Source of the DNA: Candidatus Zixiibacteriota bacterium | GTDB lineage: Bacteria > Zixibacteria > MSB-5A5 > JAABVY01 | Length of the DNA stretch: 64,000 nt | Assembly (NCBI GenBank): GCA_011056555.1 | Contig: DSEQ01000033.1 | Location: 1 to 64,000 of the forward strand | Direction of reading: 5' to 3' | Part shown: one piece after another, positions 48,004-57,344 of the stretch | Layout: each line of letters opens with the position of its first letter | Numbering within the stretch: position 1 is the stretch's first letter | Program-made: the position numbers and the translations under genes | Notes under the pieces: generated by a model | Told to the model about the DNA's origin: nothing | Databases searched by the model: none | The model's input: the letters and a program-made list of their open reading frames with translations, nothing else

Positions 48004-48797
48004 TGAACGAAATTACCGCCAGGGATCACGGCATACATCTGCCGCCCAAATCAATATGGCCGCTAATTCTTGCGCTGGGCATCGGCTTTTTGACGTTCGG
48101 GGTGATCTTCATAGCCTCCAGCAGACCTATTTTTGCCGAACTCAGCTTTATTGTAGGAGGTTCGGTCACAGTTGTGTCCCTGATGGGATGGGCGCATAGT
48201 GTGGTGAAGGAAAAGGCCGAGCCGGGCGAGGAGGCGCGCGCCGTTCAGCAAAAAGATTTGTTGATGTTCCTCAAATATTTCCTGATTTCGGAGGCCGCTA
48301 TCTTTGGCGCCTTATTCGTCCACTACTACAACAACAGATTCGGACAGGAATACTGGCCGCTTGCAGGTTCGCCCGAAATCCATACCACCTTGCCCGCAGT
48401 CGCGACCTTGATTCTGATGTTCTCCTCGCTGACATGTGAAATCGGCCACCTGGCCCTGAAAAAGGGCAGACGATTCCGTTCCAAGACATTCATCCTCATT
48501 ACAGCCGTATTGGGTCTGATCTTTCTCGGCTTCCAGGGCTATGAATGGGGCCTTCTGATCAACCAGTACAGTTTTACAGCAGAGACAAATATCTACGGCA
48601 CGCTATTTTACATGCTGACAGGCTTTCACGGTTTACATGTTTCAGTTGGCATCCTTTTCCTGATCCTTGTCTATGGCAGGCTGGAGATGGGACAGATGGA
48701 TCAGAAGCGCCATTTCAGCATGATAGCTGCGACCTGGTACTGGCATTTTGTGGACGTCATCTGGATCCTGTTATTCTTCAGTATTTATCTGATTTAA
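48003..48797 (+). CDS. coxC: Cytochrome c oxidase subunit III
   Basis: A 264-residue protein with seven predicted helices. Typical subunit III blocks are LKYFLISEAAIFGALFVHYY, ETNIYGTLFYMLTGFHGLHVSVG and ATWYWHFVDVIWILLFFSIYL. Subunit III stabilises subunit I and holds lipids near the proton-uptake path. The ATG at 48003 overlaps the stop of the small gene before it. It is the last gene of the operon and overlaps the convergent DMT transporter gene by 20 bp. No terminator is seen between them. Confidence 0.92.
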   Translation: MNEITARDHGIHLPPKSIWPLILALGIGFLTFGVIFIASSRPIFAELSFIVGGSVTVVSLMGWAHSVVKEKAEPGEEARAVQQKDLLMFLKYFLISEAAIFGALFVHYYNNRFGQEYWPLAGSPEIHTTLPAVATLILMFSSLTCEIGHLALKKGRRFRSKTFILITAVLGLIFLGFQGYEWGLLINQYSFTAETNIYGTLFYMLTGFHGLHVSVGILFLILVYGRLEMGQMDQKRHFSMIAATWYWHFVDVIWILLFFSIYLI

Positions 48798-49698
48798 TCT
48801 CCTCCGACACGGCTTTCCTCTTCTCAAAATTCAGTATATCTCTTGGCAGGCCGGAAATTATCATTGCCAGAAATATCAAGAGACCTCCCATGGCACGATG
48901 CAGTATTATCTGCTCGCCTCCCAGGGTCCACGCGAATATAGCCGCGAACACAGGCTCGAACGCAAAGATCAGGGAGACCCTGATGGGCGTGGTATATTTC
49001 TGAGCCACAACCTGAATAAAAAAGGCCGAGAAAGTTGGGAAGACCGCCAGGAACAAGACCGTCCATCCGGTACCGGCATTACCCCACCCAAACGGCAGCC
49101 CGGCGATTACTCCGACTGCAACGCTGGCTATTCCCACGAATAAAAACTGCTGGAAGCACAATGTGAACGGATCGTCGCCTTCTTTCAAAAATTTATCGAC
49201 ATATAAAATATGTATGGCATAGGTCATGGCTGCAAGGAGCGTCAGGATATCACCTCTATTGATATCGGTCAATCCGCCCGTTAGAATCCATAAACCGGAC
49301 AGCGAAATGAGGGTCGCTATAATCCCTAACAGTGATGGTACCCTGCGGAAGATCACGAATGAGAAGATGGGCACGAAGGCTACAAAAAGCCCTGTAATAA
49401 AGCCGGAATTCGAGGCAGTGGTGATTCCCAGGCCGATCGTCTGCGGGACATACAGGAGCCAGATGAAAATTCCGAGTGTCATGCCCTTTTTCATATTTCT
49501 GAACAGGGGCCTTTTGCCGATAAGGCATAATAGCGCCACCAGCGCTGAAGCGATAATGAATCTGTACCCGACCAGGATGATTGGATCGATGAATTCCAGG
49601 CTGCCCTTGACAATAAAAAACGTGGAGCCCCAGACCGCAGCCGCATACAGCAGCCCAGCATCGGAAATGATTTTTTTTCCAGCGGGAGCTTGATTCAT
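48778..49698 (-). CDS. DMT-superfamily permease (EamA type)
   Basis: About 306 residues from the ATG at 49698 (an ATG at 49755 would read through the upstream terminator hairpin). Ten helices form two EamA repeats (LLYAAAVWGSTFFIVKGSLEFIDPIILVGYRF at the start; LIFAFEPVFAAIFAWTLGGEQIILHRAMGGLLIF near the end). This is a metabolite exporter family with unknown substrate. A TATAAT lies nine bases before the chosen ATG with no ribosome-binding site, so the message may be leaderless. The 3' end overlaps coxC by 20 bp. Confidence 0.82.
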   Translation of the reverse strand: MNQAPAGKKIISDAGLLYAAAVWGSTFFIVKGSLEFIDPIILVGYRFIIASALVALLCLIGKRPLFRNMKKGMTLGIFIWLLYVPQTIGLGITTASNSGFITGLFVAFVPIFSFVIFRRVPSLLGIIATLISLSGLWILTGGLTDINRGDILTLLAAMTYAIHILYVDKFLKEGDDPFTLCFQQFLFVGIASVAVGVIAGLPFGWGNAGTGWTVLFLAVFPTFSAFFIQVVAQKYTTPIRVSLIFAFEPVFAAIFAWTLGGEQIILHRAMGGLLIFLAMIISGLPRDILNFEKRKAVSEEIKSDKY

Positions 49699-49737
49699 AG
49701 TGACGCTATTATACGAAAAACCGCCCCTGGCAGGCAA
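49699..49737 (-). promoter_or_regulatory. Possible leaderless promoter of the DMT transporter gene
   Basis: On the minus strand TTGCCT (49737-49732) and a perfect TATAAT (49713-49708) are separated by 18 bp. The expected transcription start falls within about three bases of the ATG at 49698. No Shine-Dalgarno sequence is present. The promoter elements lie inside the terminator hairpin of the upstream gene. Confidence 0.4.
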
Positions 49738-49746
49738 GAGCGGTTT
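49714..49746 (-). terminator. Rho-independent terminator of the large M16 peptidase gene
   Basis: On the minus strand AACCGC (49745-49740) pairs with GCGGTT (49724-49719) across a 15-nt loop and is followed by T residues. It lies 27 bp after the stop of the leftward M16 peptidase gene. The arms are complementary on both strands, so it could also stop rightward transcription. Confidence 0.7.
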
Positions 49747-49772
49747 TAATGTCATTTAATTTATAGAGAATA

Positions 49773-52700
49773 CTAAATTGTAAGCCAGAAATCTCTGGGA
49801 TACAGTTTATAGACCTTCTGCGGGCCCTCGACTGTCTCGATATACTCTTCCAGGGTCTGGAACTGCGCATCGGGGCCGATTATAAAGAAGCTGCCGTCCC
49901 TGCTTTCCGATGAGGGCTTGCCGTACCCGATCAGCACCGGCCCGTAGGCTTCCTCCATGCGCGAGAAAAGTTCTTTGGTGAGGTCACGATTCTCTTTTAA
50001 TTCCAGTATCTTCTGACGGTAGGCTTTTACCTTCTCAGGATAATAACCGTCTTCCAGATCGGAGGCCATCTGCGAACCGCGGGATTCATATGGGGACGGC
50101 GCCCGTGAGTGTGAAAACGCCTGGGCAATGGCATAATCCACAAGCTTAGGATCAGTTTCGGCATTATTGAGAACATCCACAACAAAACGCATGGTTTCTG
50201 CTATATTTGGACATCTTTCGGCATAATATGAGACTAAACCGCTTAAGGCTCCCGCACCATAACCATTGCTGTAGGCCAGCCCCGCACCCCATGTACGCAT
50301 AAACAGACCATGTCCTCCGCCCCCGCCATAAAGATTGCCGGCCAGGTATCGCAATACCGATTCATCGGTAGTGTCAATCTTATCTGCGCTACGGGCATTA
50401 AAGACCATAACACCGTTGCTGGTATTATTATTTACCAGGCCGACATAGACAGGATCGCTGACACCCTTTTCACGGTCATTAAGCCTCTCGACAATCCGTT
50501 TTCTGCCGGCATAGGCAATCCGTTCCGATTTCGTTTCTGAATCCAGTTTGCCCGCAAATTCGTTAATCATACTCATAGTGGCGGCGCGGTCTGTTGAATT
50601 CGAGATCATATACATACGGGCGTTATCGGCCCTCCGCAGTGCCGCCAGTATATTATTCATATCCTCAATTGCCCTGGAGGGCTCCACCATCAGGTCTATT
50701 TCAGTTTCTTGCAACAGATATTGCCAGTCCTCGGAAAGGTTGGCATCAGGAACATCAGCCAGCGAGTTACCCAGAGCCCTTAAAACCTGTGGAATTATCT
50801 TTTCGCATTTTTCTGATGATGGGAACGCAGGCGGATTATCTATAAGATTTTTGAGGCTCTCTCTATCCAAACCTTTACCTTTTTCCTTGAGCTCAGCCAG
50901 ATATGACGATAACATAACCCGGTCATCCTCGCTGCCGGGATCGGTCAGAAGCCATTTCAGGCGCTGATAGTGGTGGGTCCTGGTCAGGAAGCAATTGGTT
51001 GACATAATCAGGGGATTGGTCTGGTAACGATAGCCATTGGCCGGAGACCTGACCCAGTCCTCCTCGCGCCCTTTCATCCTGTTTCGCAATGACACCAGTG
51101 ATTGATCCACAATATCCATCATGCGGGAGAGGTTGTTTGTATCGAGATAGGGTGAGTAGAGCGCCGCATTCATCCACTCGATACCGTTTTTCAATTCCTG
51201 CTGATTGTTGCCGGAGGCTCTCAGCACCAGTTCAACACGGCCCTCGTCCAGGCCATATTCGAAGAAAGAGCCGAAGTTGAGGACATCTTCACGCAGACGG
51301 TTGCGCATTTCCTCATACCTGATGACCTGACCATCTTTGACAACCCCGACATCGGTCAGAATATCGGGCAGGAAAGGTACATAAACCATCTGCGATTCAG
51401 GAATAACATCAAGCCTCAGCGCTATGGCGATCTGGTTTGAGGTCATGTTCTCGAATGTCGAGGCCACCATCTCGACGCCATTATCAAGCTCCATGACTTC
51501 ATAGTCAAGTTGATCATCCAGAGTCATGGGCGGATTATCGATAAACTCCGGCATTTCATCATTGGCGGCAATGGCCTCGAGTTCGGCTGTCTTCCTGTCG
51601 AATTCCTCTTTGAATTTTGCTATGGCTCCCTCATCAGAATCTACATTGTATTTCTTCTTGAATTCCGCCAGATATCCGGAAATACGCTTCTGTTTCTCTT
51701 CAGCGAATTTCGTCAGCATGGAGGGATCCGGTTTGGATGCCAGCACATGCGGTTTCGCTGAGAGCAGATTCCATCTATCAATATATTCTTTCCAGAAGTT
51801 TGTATCCGAGGATAGAAGTTGCTGAAGCTTGGGAATTCTGTTCTTCAATACCACAGATTTTCTGAACTCATCGCTCATTTCAAGCATAGTCAGGATATCC
51901 TGCCATTGCCCTCCAGCCCTCCGGAAGCCGAACATGGGGGGAGTGTTTAAGAGCTTCTCGAGCTGTTTCTGACGTTCGATTACTCGGCCGCGGGCATATT
52001 CATTAAATTTGGCAAGCTGCTCTGAACCATTGTTATAATTGTGGACATTTCGAATTTCCTCAATGATCATGCCCCGGATACTGTCAAGCATTTCTTCTGT
52101 GATGTAATCAGAGTTTATCCCGTTTAATCCGAAAATAATCGGGTGTCCCATTTCCGAACTGACATAGCCCCAGACCGAATTTGCACCCAGATCTATTTTG
52201 CGGGTCTCTGAATTGATAAACAGGTCATAGAGATTGGAGGTCGGGCCTCCCGCGAAGGTCGATAAAAATGTTTCCAGAACCATGTTCTCAAAAAGGTCAT
52301 ACTCGAGATCTGCCGGCCAGGCGGCCATTAAATCCCCGGGATCATCAGGATTCTGGGAGGGCGCCGGCACCACTCTGGTCACCGCCGCCATATCAAGCGC
52401 GGCCGGGGGCGGGAAATCGAAATTGTTCATCCCGATGTTTGTGCTGTTCTTTTCAAAACTCTGGCATCTTTCGAGGATAGCCGATACTTTTGTCAGAAAA
52501 TCCTCCGTTTTGATGTCATTCGGGATGGCGACAATCACGCCCATATTACCGAGATAGTATGATTCCTCATGAAAATGCCACATATCTTCGGGGGTCATCT
52601 TGCGGATATCATCCGGATAGCCGCCCGAGACATTGCCAAGCGGATGATTCTTGCCATATAAAGTCTCGCCCAGTTCTTTCCATAGAAACCGCTGGGGACG

Positions 52701-53297
52701 CTCAAAAGCGGAGACCATCTCTGTATAAACAGTACCTTTCTCTTCGAGCGACAAGGAGCTGTCGCGCGGATCGAGATTGACGCCCACATGGCAGACCTCA
52801 CGGCGGATTTCCTCATCAGTAAAATCCGGATTCAAAAGCGCATTGAGTTTGGCTTCGAAGAGGTTATAAAAGGCCTCATCACCGGCTACAGTGTTGAAAT
52901 GATAGACCGTGTTGGTCTGAGCGGTCCAGGCGCTGCTGTTCCCGAGGGACATATCCTCCAGCACGGAAACATAACGCCCCTGGGTGCCTTTACCCAGAAG
53001 CAGATGTTCGCAGGTATGGGACTCGCCCATATCAGAGCTGGGCGGAGTCTTGACCCAGAAAAAGCCCTGCGGAACTGACTGAATTTTCAAAAGGTCGACT
53101 ATAAAGCCGTATTTGTCAGAAATGAATCGGGCCCCCATTATATTGCCGAGAGCATTTTCATAGACATTAACAGCAGAAAAACCGGCTGCTTTCTGGTTCT
53201 CGGTCAACGATTCAAGGTACTCATCGGCCATGGCCGTCGTGGTGATGCTAATACTCATAAGCAGGCAAAGTCCCGTCAACAATGTTTTCCTTAGCAC
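49773..53297 (-). CDS. Secreted M16-family metallopeptidase, presequence-protease-like
   Basis: A very large M16 enzyme of 1174 residues, more like M16C (PreP/falcilysin) than the 400-900 residue forms. It begins at GTG with AAAGGAAAG upstream and a signal peptide (LLTGLCLLMSISITTTAMA). The inverted zinc motif HxxEH is HTCEH at 94-98; the third ligand is probably a Glu of DEEIRREVCHVG about 65-70 residues later. A central low-homology hinge with charged coiled-coil-like sequence (about 530-620) joins two halves as in PreP clamshells. It would degrade peptides in the periplasm. A terminator follows; the gene is monocistronic. Confidence 0.85.
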   Translation of the reverse strand: MLRKTLLTGLCLLMSISITTTAMADEYLESLTENQKAAGFSAVNVYENALGNIMGARFISDKYGFIVDLLKIQSVPQGFFWVKTPPSSDMGESHTCEHLLLGKGTQGRYVSVLEDMSLGNSSAWTAQTNTVYHFNTVAGDEAFYNLFEAKLNALLNPDFTDEEIRREVCHVGVNLDPRDSSLSLEEKGTVYTEMVSAFERPQRFLWKELGETLYGKNHPLGNVSGGYPDDIRKMTPEDMWHFHEESYYLGNMGVIVAIPNDIKTEDFLTKVSAILERCQSFEKNSTNIGMNNFDFPPPAALDMAAVTRVVPAPSQNPDDPGDLMAAWPADLEYDLFENMVLETFLSTFAGGPTSNLYDLFINSETRKIDLGANSVWGYVSSEMGHPIIFGLNGINSDYITEEMLDSIRGMIIEEIRNVHNYNNGSEQLAKFNEYARGRVIERQKQLEKLLNTPPMFGFRRAGGQWQDILTMLEMSDEFRKSVVLKNRIPKLQQLLSSDTNFWKEYIDRWNLLSAKPHVLASKPDPSMLTKFAEEKQKRISGYLAEFKKKYNVDSDEGAIAKFKEEFDRKTAELEAIAANDEMPEFIDNPPMTLDDQLDYEVMELDNGVEMVASTFENMTSNQIAIALRLDVIPESQMVYVPFLPDILTDVGVVKDGQVIRYEEMRNRLREDVLNFGSFFEYGLDEGRVELVLRASGNNQQELKNGIEWMNAALYSPYLDTNNLSRMMDIVDQSLVSLRNRMKGREEDWVRSPANGYRYQTNPLIMSTNCFLTRTHHYQRLKWLLTDPGSEDDRVMLSSYLAELKEKGKGLDRESLKNLIDNPPAFPSSEKCEKIIPQVLRALGNSLADVPDANLSEDWQYLLQETEIDLMVEPSRAIEDMNNILAALRRADNARMYMISNSTDRAATMSMINEFAGKLDSETKSERIAYAGRKRIVERLNDREKGVSDPVYVGLVNNNTSNGVMVFNARSADKIDTTDESVLRYLAGNLYGGGGGHGLFMRTWGAGLAYSNGYGAGALSGLVSYYAERCPNIAETMRFVVDVLNNAETDPKLVDYAIAQAFSHSRAPSPYESRGSQMASDLEDGYYPEKVKAYRQKILELKENRDLTKELFSRMEEAYGPVLIGYGKPSSESRDGSFFIIGPDAQFQTLEEYIETVEGPQKVYKLYPRDFWLTI

Positions 53298-53427
53298 GCT
53301 CTTTCCTTTCTATATTACTATTATCTGCAAATTGTTCTAAGTAAAATAATACGAACCAGTAAACTAAATGTTCTGGAGTTTTCCTGTCAATTAGAAAATG
53401 GATATGGTGTTGGTGTGTCTATTTAGT

Positions 53428-54336
53428 CTATGTATCTGAAGATATTTGATCCGGTATTTCCACACCCGGAACAGATCTTTCTCTGGCCTTCATCTGGTGA
53501 CTGGTGATCTCCTTGACCAACAAAATCAAAATGATCCCGCTGACAACGGTCAGTATCGATGAAATCAGCTCCAGCCAGGCAGGATTTATAAATTCACCGG
53601 GCTCCTCCGCCATACGAAGAAATCTCCTCGATAGAGAGCTGAAAAATCGTGAAGACAGAAAGAAGCCCCACCACCACCCGATTTTTTTGCTTGTTTCGAG
53701 ATATTCCATCTCCACTGTGTTCCTGATGCTCGACATAATAACCGATCCCCTCCAGATTTCTTTCATCATGGAGAACGGACGCACGAGGTTCAGGAAAGGT
53801 ACAAAAAAACCGCCGATAGTCCAGCCGGAGGCATATTTTAGAAATGGTACCCGGGCTCGATAGAGGTTCTTATGGGCACGGTAGAACCACAAGAAAAAAG
53901 TGATAGCGCTTGCGATGAACTCGCCCAGAGAGAGGATGAAGATTGTATTCCCCCATTTCTCCAATTGAACAGCCCTGTTTGCCAGATCGATAACAGTTAC
54001 AGCTTCGAGTTTCTTTAAAGTATCAATCAGTATAATATCCAGTATTCCATTTGCTGCCCAGAGTACAATCGACAGTCCGACAAAGAAGATAGCTGCTTTC
54101 GCGGAGAAATCCAGAGGCGTTATTCGGGAGGGATTTATATCCTCCAGAGTCGGGGAGGGACGTTCATTAAAAACTTTCAAGTCCTCCAGGCGAGAATCTA
54201 ATTCTGCCACTCCCGCGGCTGTTTCAGGGACGACATTCTTTGCTCCGCAAGACCGACAAACAGCGATCTCTCCTTTGCGGATATATTTCACTATTATCTT
54301 ATTTCCGCACCTTATGCACGTAAACTCTAAGGCCAT
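53428..54336 (-). CDS. DUF4328 membrane protein with N-terminal zinc ribbon
   Basis: A 302-residue protein starting with a zinc ribbon (FTCIRCGNKIIVKYIRKGEIAVCRSCGAKN, two CxxC pairs at about 7-10 and 27-30), a linker and four or five helices. FLWFYRAHKNLYRA followed by GWTIGGFFVPFLNLVRPFSMMKEIWRGS is the DUF4328 signature. The C-terminal helices and an acidic tail follow. Function is unknown for the family; the ribbon suggests metal binding or interaction. It stands alone between the M16 peptidase gene and the osmoprotectant importer genes. Confidence 0.8.
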   Translation of the reverse strand: MALEFTCIRCGNKIIVKYIRKGEIAVCRSCGAKNVVPETAAGVAELDSRLEDLKVFNERPSPTLEDINPSRITPLDFSAKAAIFFVGLSIVLWAANGILDIILIDTLKKLEAVTVIDLANRAVQLEKWGNTIFILSLGEFIASAITFFLWFYRAHKNLYRARVPFLKYASGWTIGGFFVPFLNLVRPFSMMKEIWRGSVIMSSIRNTVEMEYLETSKKIGWWWGFFLSSRFFSSLSRRFLRMAEEPGEFINPAWLELISSILTVVSGIILILLVKEITSHQMKARERSVPGVEIPDQISSDT

Positions 54337-54446
54337 GTCCTGCCATCCATTATAAACTTTGCATGCGGCTTTATCTATAACAGTGTCAAAGGCATTTTAC
54401 ATTATAGAGGACTACAATGTCAAGTTTAAATTGTCTATCCCGCAAT

Positions 54447-55958
54447 TTACCGGATATTTTCTTTCAGATACTCTGCCGCGCTGTCCACAGGGAGCTTATC
54501 GAGATCTACTATCTTATTAGCCTGTCTCATTTCACTATCAGTTATGCCGCCAATCAACACTTTAAGCTGATTGATTAGATTCATATCTTGGGAGGCTTCC
54601 GGCGAAAGTAACAGAACGGCATCATAGGGTGGAATTGCCTGATGCGGATCATCGAGTACCTTCAGATTATAAGCGGCAATGCGGCCGTCAGTAGAATAGG
54701 CCGAAATTACCTCGACATTTCCTCCTGCAATAGCGCCATACATCAGCGATGGATCGAAAGTACGCAGGTCTTTGAAATTTAGATCGTAAGTGCTTTCAAG
54801 TGATTCCCATTCAGGGCGTGAAAAGAATTCATAGTCGCTGCCCATGACAAGCTGCGATGACAACTGTGCAAGATCTACTATCGTTTCCAGATTGTGTTCA
54901 CCGGCAAAGTCAACTTTTACAGCCAGCGCGTAAGTATTCTCGAAGCCGAGGGCCCCCAGGCACAGGATGCCATGTTCATCATCCAGCCAATCCGTCATTT
55001 CCTGAAGTATGCTCTCCCGGGACGGGATATCCTGCCGCTTCATGACATTGGTCCAGATAGTGCCGGTGTAGTCCACATAGCAGTCTATCGAATTATTGGA
55101 TAATGCTTCAAATAGAATAATGGAGCCCATTCCCGAACGTTTATCGGCATTATATCCGGCTCTAATGACAATATCGGATAGCAGATCGGCCAGAATGTAC
55201 TGCTCGGTAAACGGCTTGGAGCCGATTGTGACTGAACCCAGCTTATGCCCCTCTCTATTTGATGATATGGCAGGTGATATTCCGGCGATTAAAAGCACTA
55301 TCAGCGCTGCTCCTGCTGCAATGCCAATCTTCAGGCTTCGTTTAGATGCCGCTACTTCGATTAATCTGGTGAGTTGGTCCAGGACGATCGCTAACACCGC
55401 AGCTGAAACACATCCGACTGTAATTGCTGAGAGATTCTGGGTCTGCAGACCGCTGAAAATATAATTTCCGAGGCTTGTGGCGCCCACAGGTGTCGCCAGG
55501 GTTGCAGTGCCGACCACCCAGACGGTGGCGGTACGTATTCCTGCGATAATTACCGGGAGGGCCAGAGGCAGTTCGACTTTGAGCAGTAGTTGCACATTTG
55601 TCATGCCGATTCCACGGGCCGCCTCCACCACCGCCGGATCAACTCCAAGAATGCCCGTGACCGTATTTCGAAGAATCGGCATGAAGCTGTATATTGTAAG
55701 CGCAACCAATGCCGGTACAAAGCCGATCGTCCCCAGAATAGGAACCATAAGGGCTAAAAGAGCTATCCCGGGAATGGTCTGCAAAATCCCCGCTATTGAA
55801 AGCACAGGCCATTGCAGAGATTTTACGCGGGTAACCAGACATCCCAGCGGTAGGCAGATAAATATTCCCAGCGCCAGGGCCAGCATGGTCAGGAGCAGAT
55901 GACTGCCCAGATAATTGGGGAGCAGGTCGAGCTGGCTGACAATACCCTCCCAGCTCAT
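54447..55958 (-). CDS. Osmoprotectant/quaternary amine ABC permease fused to substrate-binding protein
   Basis: A 503-residue fusion. Residues about 1-210 form an OpuCB/ProW-like permease with six helices and the EAA-type loop VVEAARGIGMTNVQLLLKVELPLALPVI. A helix near 213-232 leads to an OpuAC-type substrate-binding domain (VTIGSKPFTEQYILADLLSDIV at its start). Aromatic residues that could cage a quaternary amine are present (ALGFENTYALAVKVDF, YDAVLLLSP). Glycine betaine, choline or carnitine uptake is likely. It begins four bases inside the ATPase gene (ATGA overlap), so the pair is one operon. Confidence 0.87.
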   Translation of the reverse strand: MSWEGIVSQLDLLPNYLGSHLLLTMLALALGIFICLPLGCLVTRVKSLQWPVLSIAGILQTIPGIALLALMVPILGTIGFVPALVALTIYSFMPILRNTVTGILGVDPAVVEAARGIGMTNVQLLLKVELPLALPVIIAGIRTATVWVVGTATLATPVGATSLGNYIFSGLQTQNLSAITVGCVSAAVLAIVLDQLTRLIEVAASKRSLKIGIAAGAALIVLLIAGISPAISSNREGHKLGSVTIGSKPFTEQYILADLLSDIVIRAGYNADKRSGMGSIILFEALSNNSIDCYVDYTGTIWTNVMKRQDIPSRESILQEMTDWLDDEHGILCLGALGFENTYALAVKVDFAGEHNLETIVDLAQLSSQLVMGSDYEFFSRPEWESLESTYDLNFKDLRTFDPSLMYGAIAGGNVEVISAYSTDGRIAAYNLKVLDDPHQAIPPYDAVLLLSPEASQDMNLINQLKVLIGGITDSEMRQANKIVDLDKLPVDSAAEYLKENIR

Positions 55959-56728
55959 TTCTTGTCGCCCCGTTTCAGGATTTCCGCCAGTTTCTCTGAT
56001 TGCTGTCGGGGCGCGTGCAGAAGTCTCTCTGCATAGGCATCGCCAGCTTTTGACATCAATTCGCCTGGTGTGCCCATGACTACTATTTTGCCCTCCTGCA
56101 TGATCGCCACATGGTCCGCCAGTATCAAAGCCTCCATCATGTCATGAGTAACCATGATGACCGTTAGCTTAAGTTCTGTCTGCAAGTTCTTGAATTCATC
56201 CTGAATCCCGGACCTTGTAATCGGATCGAGCGCGCCGAAGGGCTCATCCATCAGCATCACATCGGGACGTGCCGCCAGTGCTCGTGCCACCCCCACACGC
56301 TGTTTTTGTCCACCCGATAATTCCGAGGGCATTTTCTGAGCATATTTATCGGGATCAAGGCCGGTCAGCTCCATTAGTTCGTCAACTCTTGCTTTTATAT
56401 TGGCTCTTGACCAGCCCAATAGCTTCGGGACGATGCCGACATTTTCGGATATCGTCATATGCGGAAACAGGCCGATCTCCTGAAAGACATACCCGATTCT
56501 CCTGCGGAGTTCGACCGGATTTAAATCAAGGATATTTACGTCATTGACTATAATTTCCCCTGAGCTTGGTTCGATCAGGCGATTTATCATTTTCAGAGTA
56601 GTAGTCTTGCCGCAACCCGATTCGCCCGCCAGAATCAGGATTTCGCCGGGATTGACGTTGAATGAAATATCATCGACAGCGTAGCTGATACGATCGTAGG
56701 ATTTTGAAAGGTTTTTGACAGAGATCAT
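55955..56728 (-). CDS. Osmoprotectant ABC transporter ATPase (OpuCA/ProV-like)
   Basis: A 257-residue ABC ATPase: Walker A AGESGCGKTT (about 34-43), Q-loop YVFQEIGLFPHMTISENVG, signature LSGGQKQRVGVARALAARPDVMLMDEPFGALD and VTHDMMEA. The text after the nucleotide-binding domain is only about 30 residues, so it lacks the tandem CBS domains found in ProV and OpuCA and would not sense ionic strength that way. It is the first gene of the importer operon. No strong ribosome-binding site precedes the ATG at 56728. Confidence 0.87.
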   Translation of the reverse strand: MISVKNLSKSYDRISYAVDDISFNVNPGEILILAGESGCGKTTTLKMINRLIEPSSGEIIVNDVNILDLNPVELRRRIGYVFQEIGLFPHMTISENVGIVPKLLGWSRANIKARVDELMELTGLDPDKYAQKMPSELSGGQKQRVGVARALAARPDVMLMDEPFGALDPITRSGIQDEFKNLQTELKLTVIMVTHDMMEALILADHVAIMQEGKIVVMGTPGELMSKAGDAYAERLLHAPRQQSEKLAEILKRGDKK

Positions 56729-56819
56729 AAGCCCGGCTCAGAAAGTTTGTCTGCAGAACAGTATAAGAAGATATTACCTCTATCGCCACTAAAAATCGGG
56801 GGATGCCGGCTCAAAAATA

Positions 56820-57200
<381 letters not shown>

Positions 57201-57228
57201 GTACTCAATTTTATGTACCTTCTATGTT

Positions 57229-57289
57229 CCTGCGACCCTGTGTGGTTAATCCGGCGACTGCCGGACTCTACCAACTGAGCTAAGCAGGA
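57229..57289 (-). pseudogene. Truncated tRNA-Asn-like copy with replaced anticodon arm (repeat copy B)
   Basis: On the minus strand this starts exactly as tRNA-Asn (acceptor 5' half, D-arm, through GAG), then carries the hairpin TCCGGC-AGTC-GCCGGA in place of the anticodon stem-loop, rejoins at TTAACCAC and GGGTCGCAGG, and diverges before the T-loop. It lacks the T-loop and the normal 3' acceptor strand, so it should not be a working tRNA, though its ends TCCTGC and GCAGGA could still pair. Positions 57246-57280 are identical to repeat A at 56820-56854. Confidence 0.8.
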
Positions 57290-57344
57290 GTATACTAAAT
57301 ATATACGAGTCTTCTCCTTTATTTCGGCCAATTATTATAAATAA

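Noticed and set aside
57229-57289. Second functional tRNA gene
   Set aside because: It lacks the T-loop and 3' acceptor strand and has a 4-nt loop where a 7-nt anticodon loop is required.
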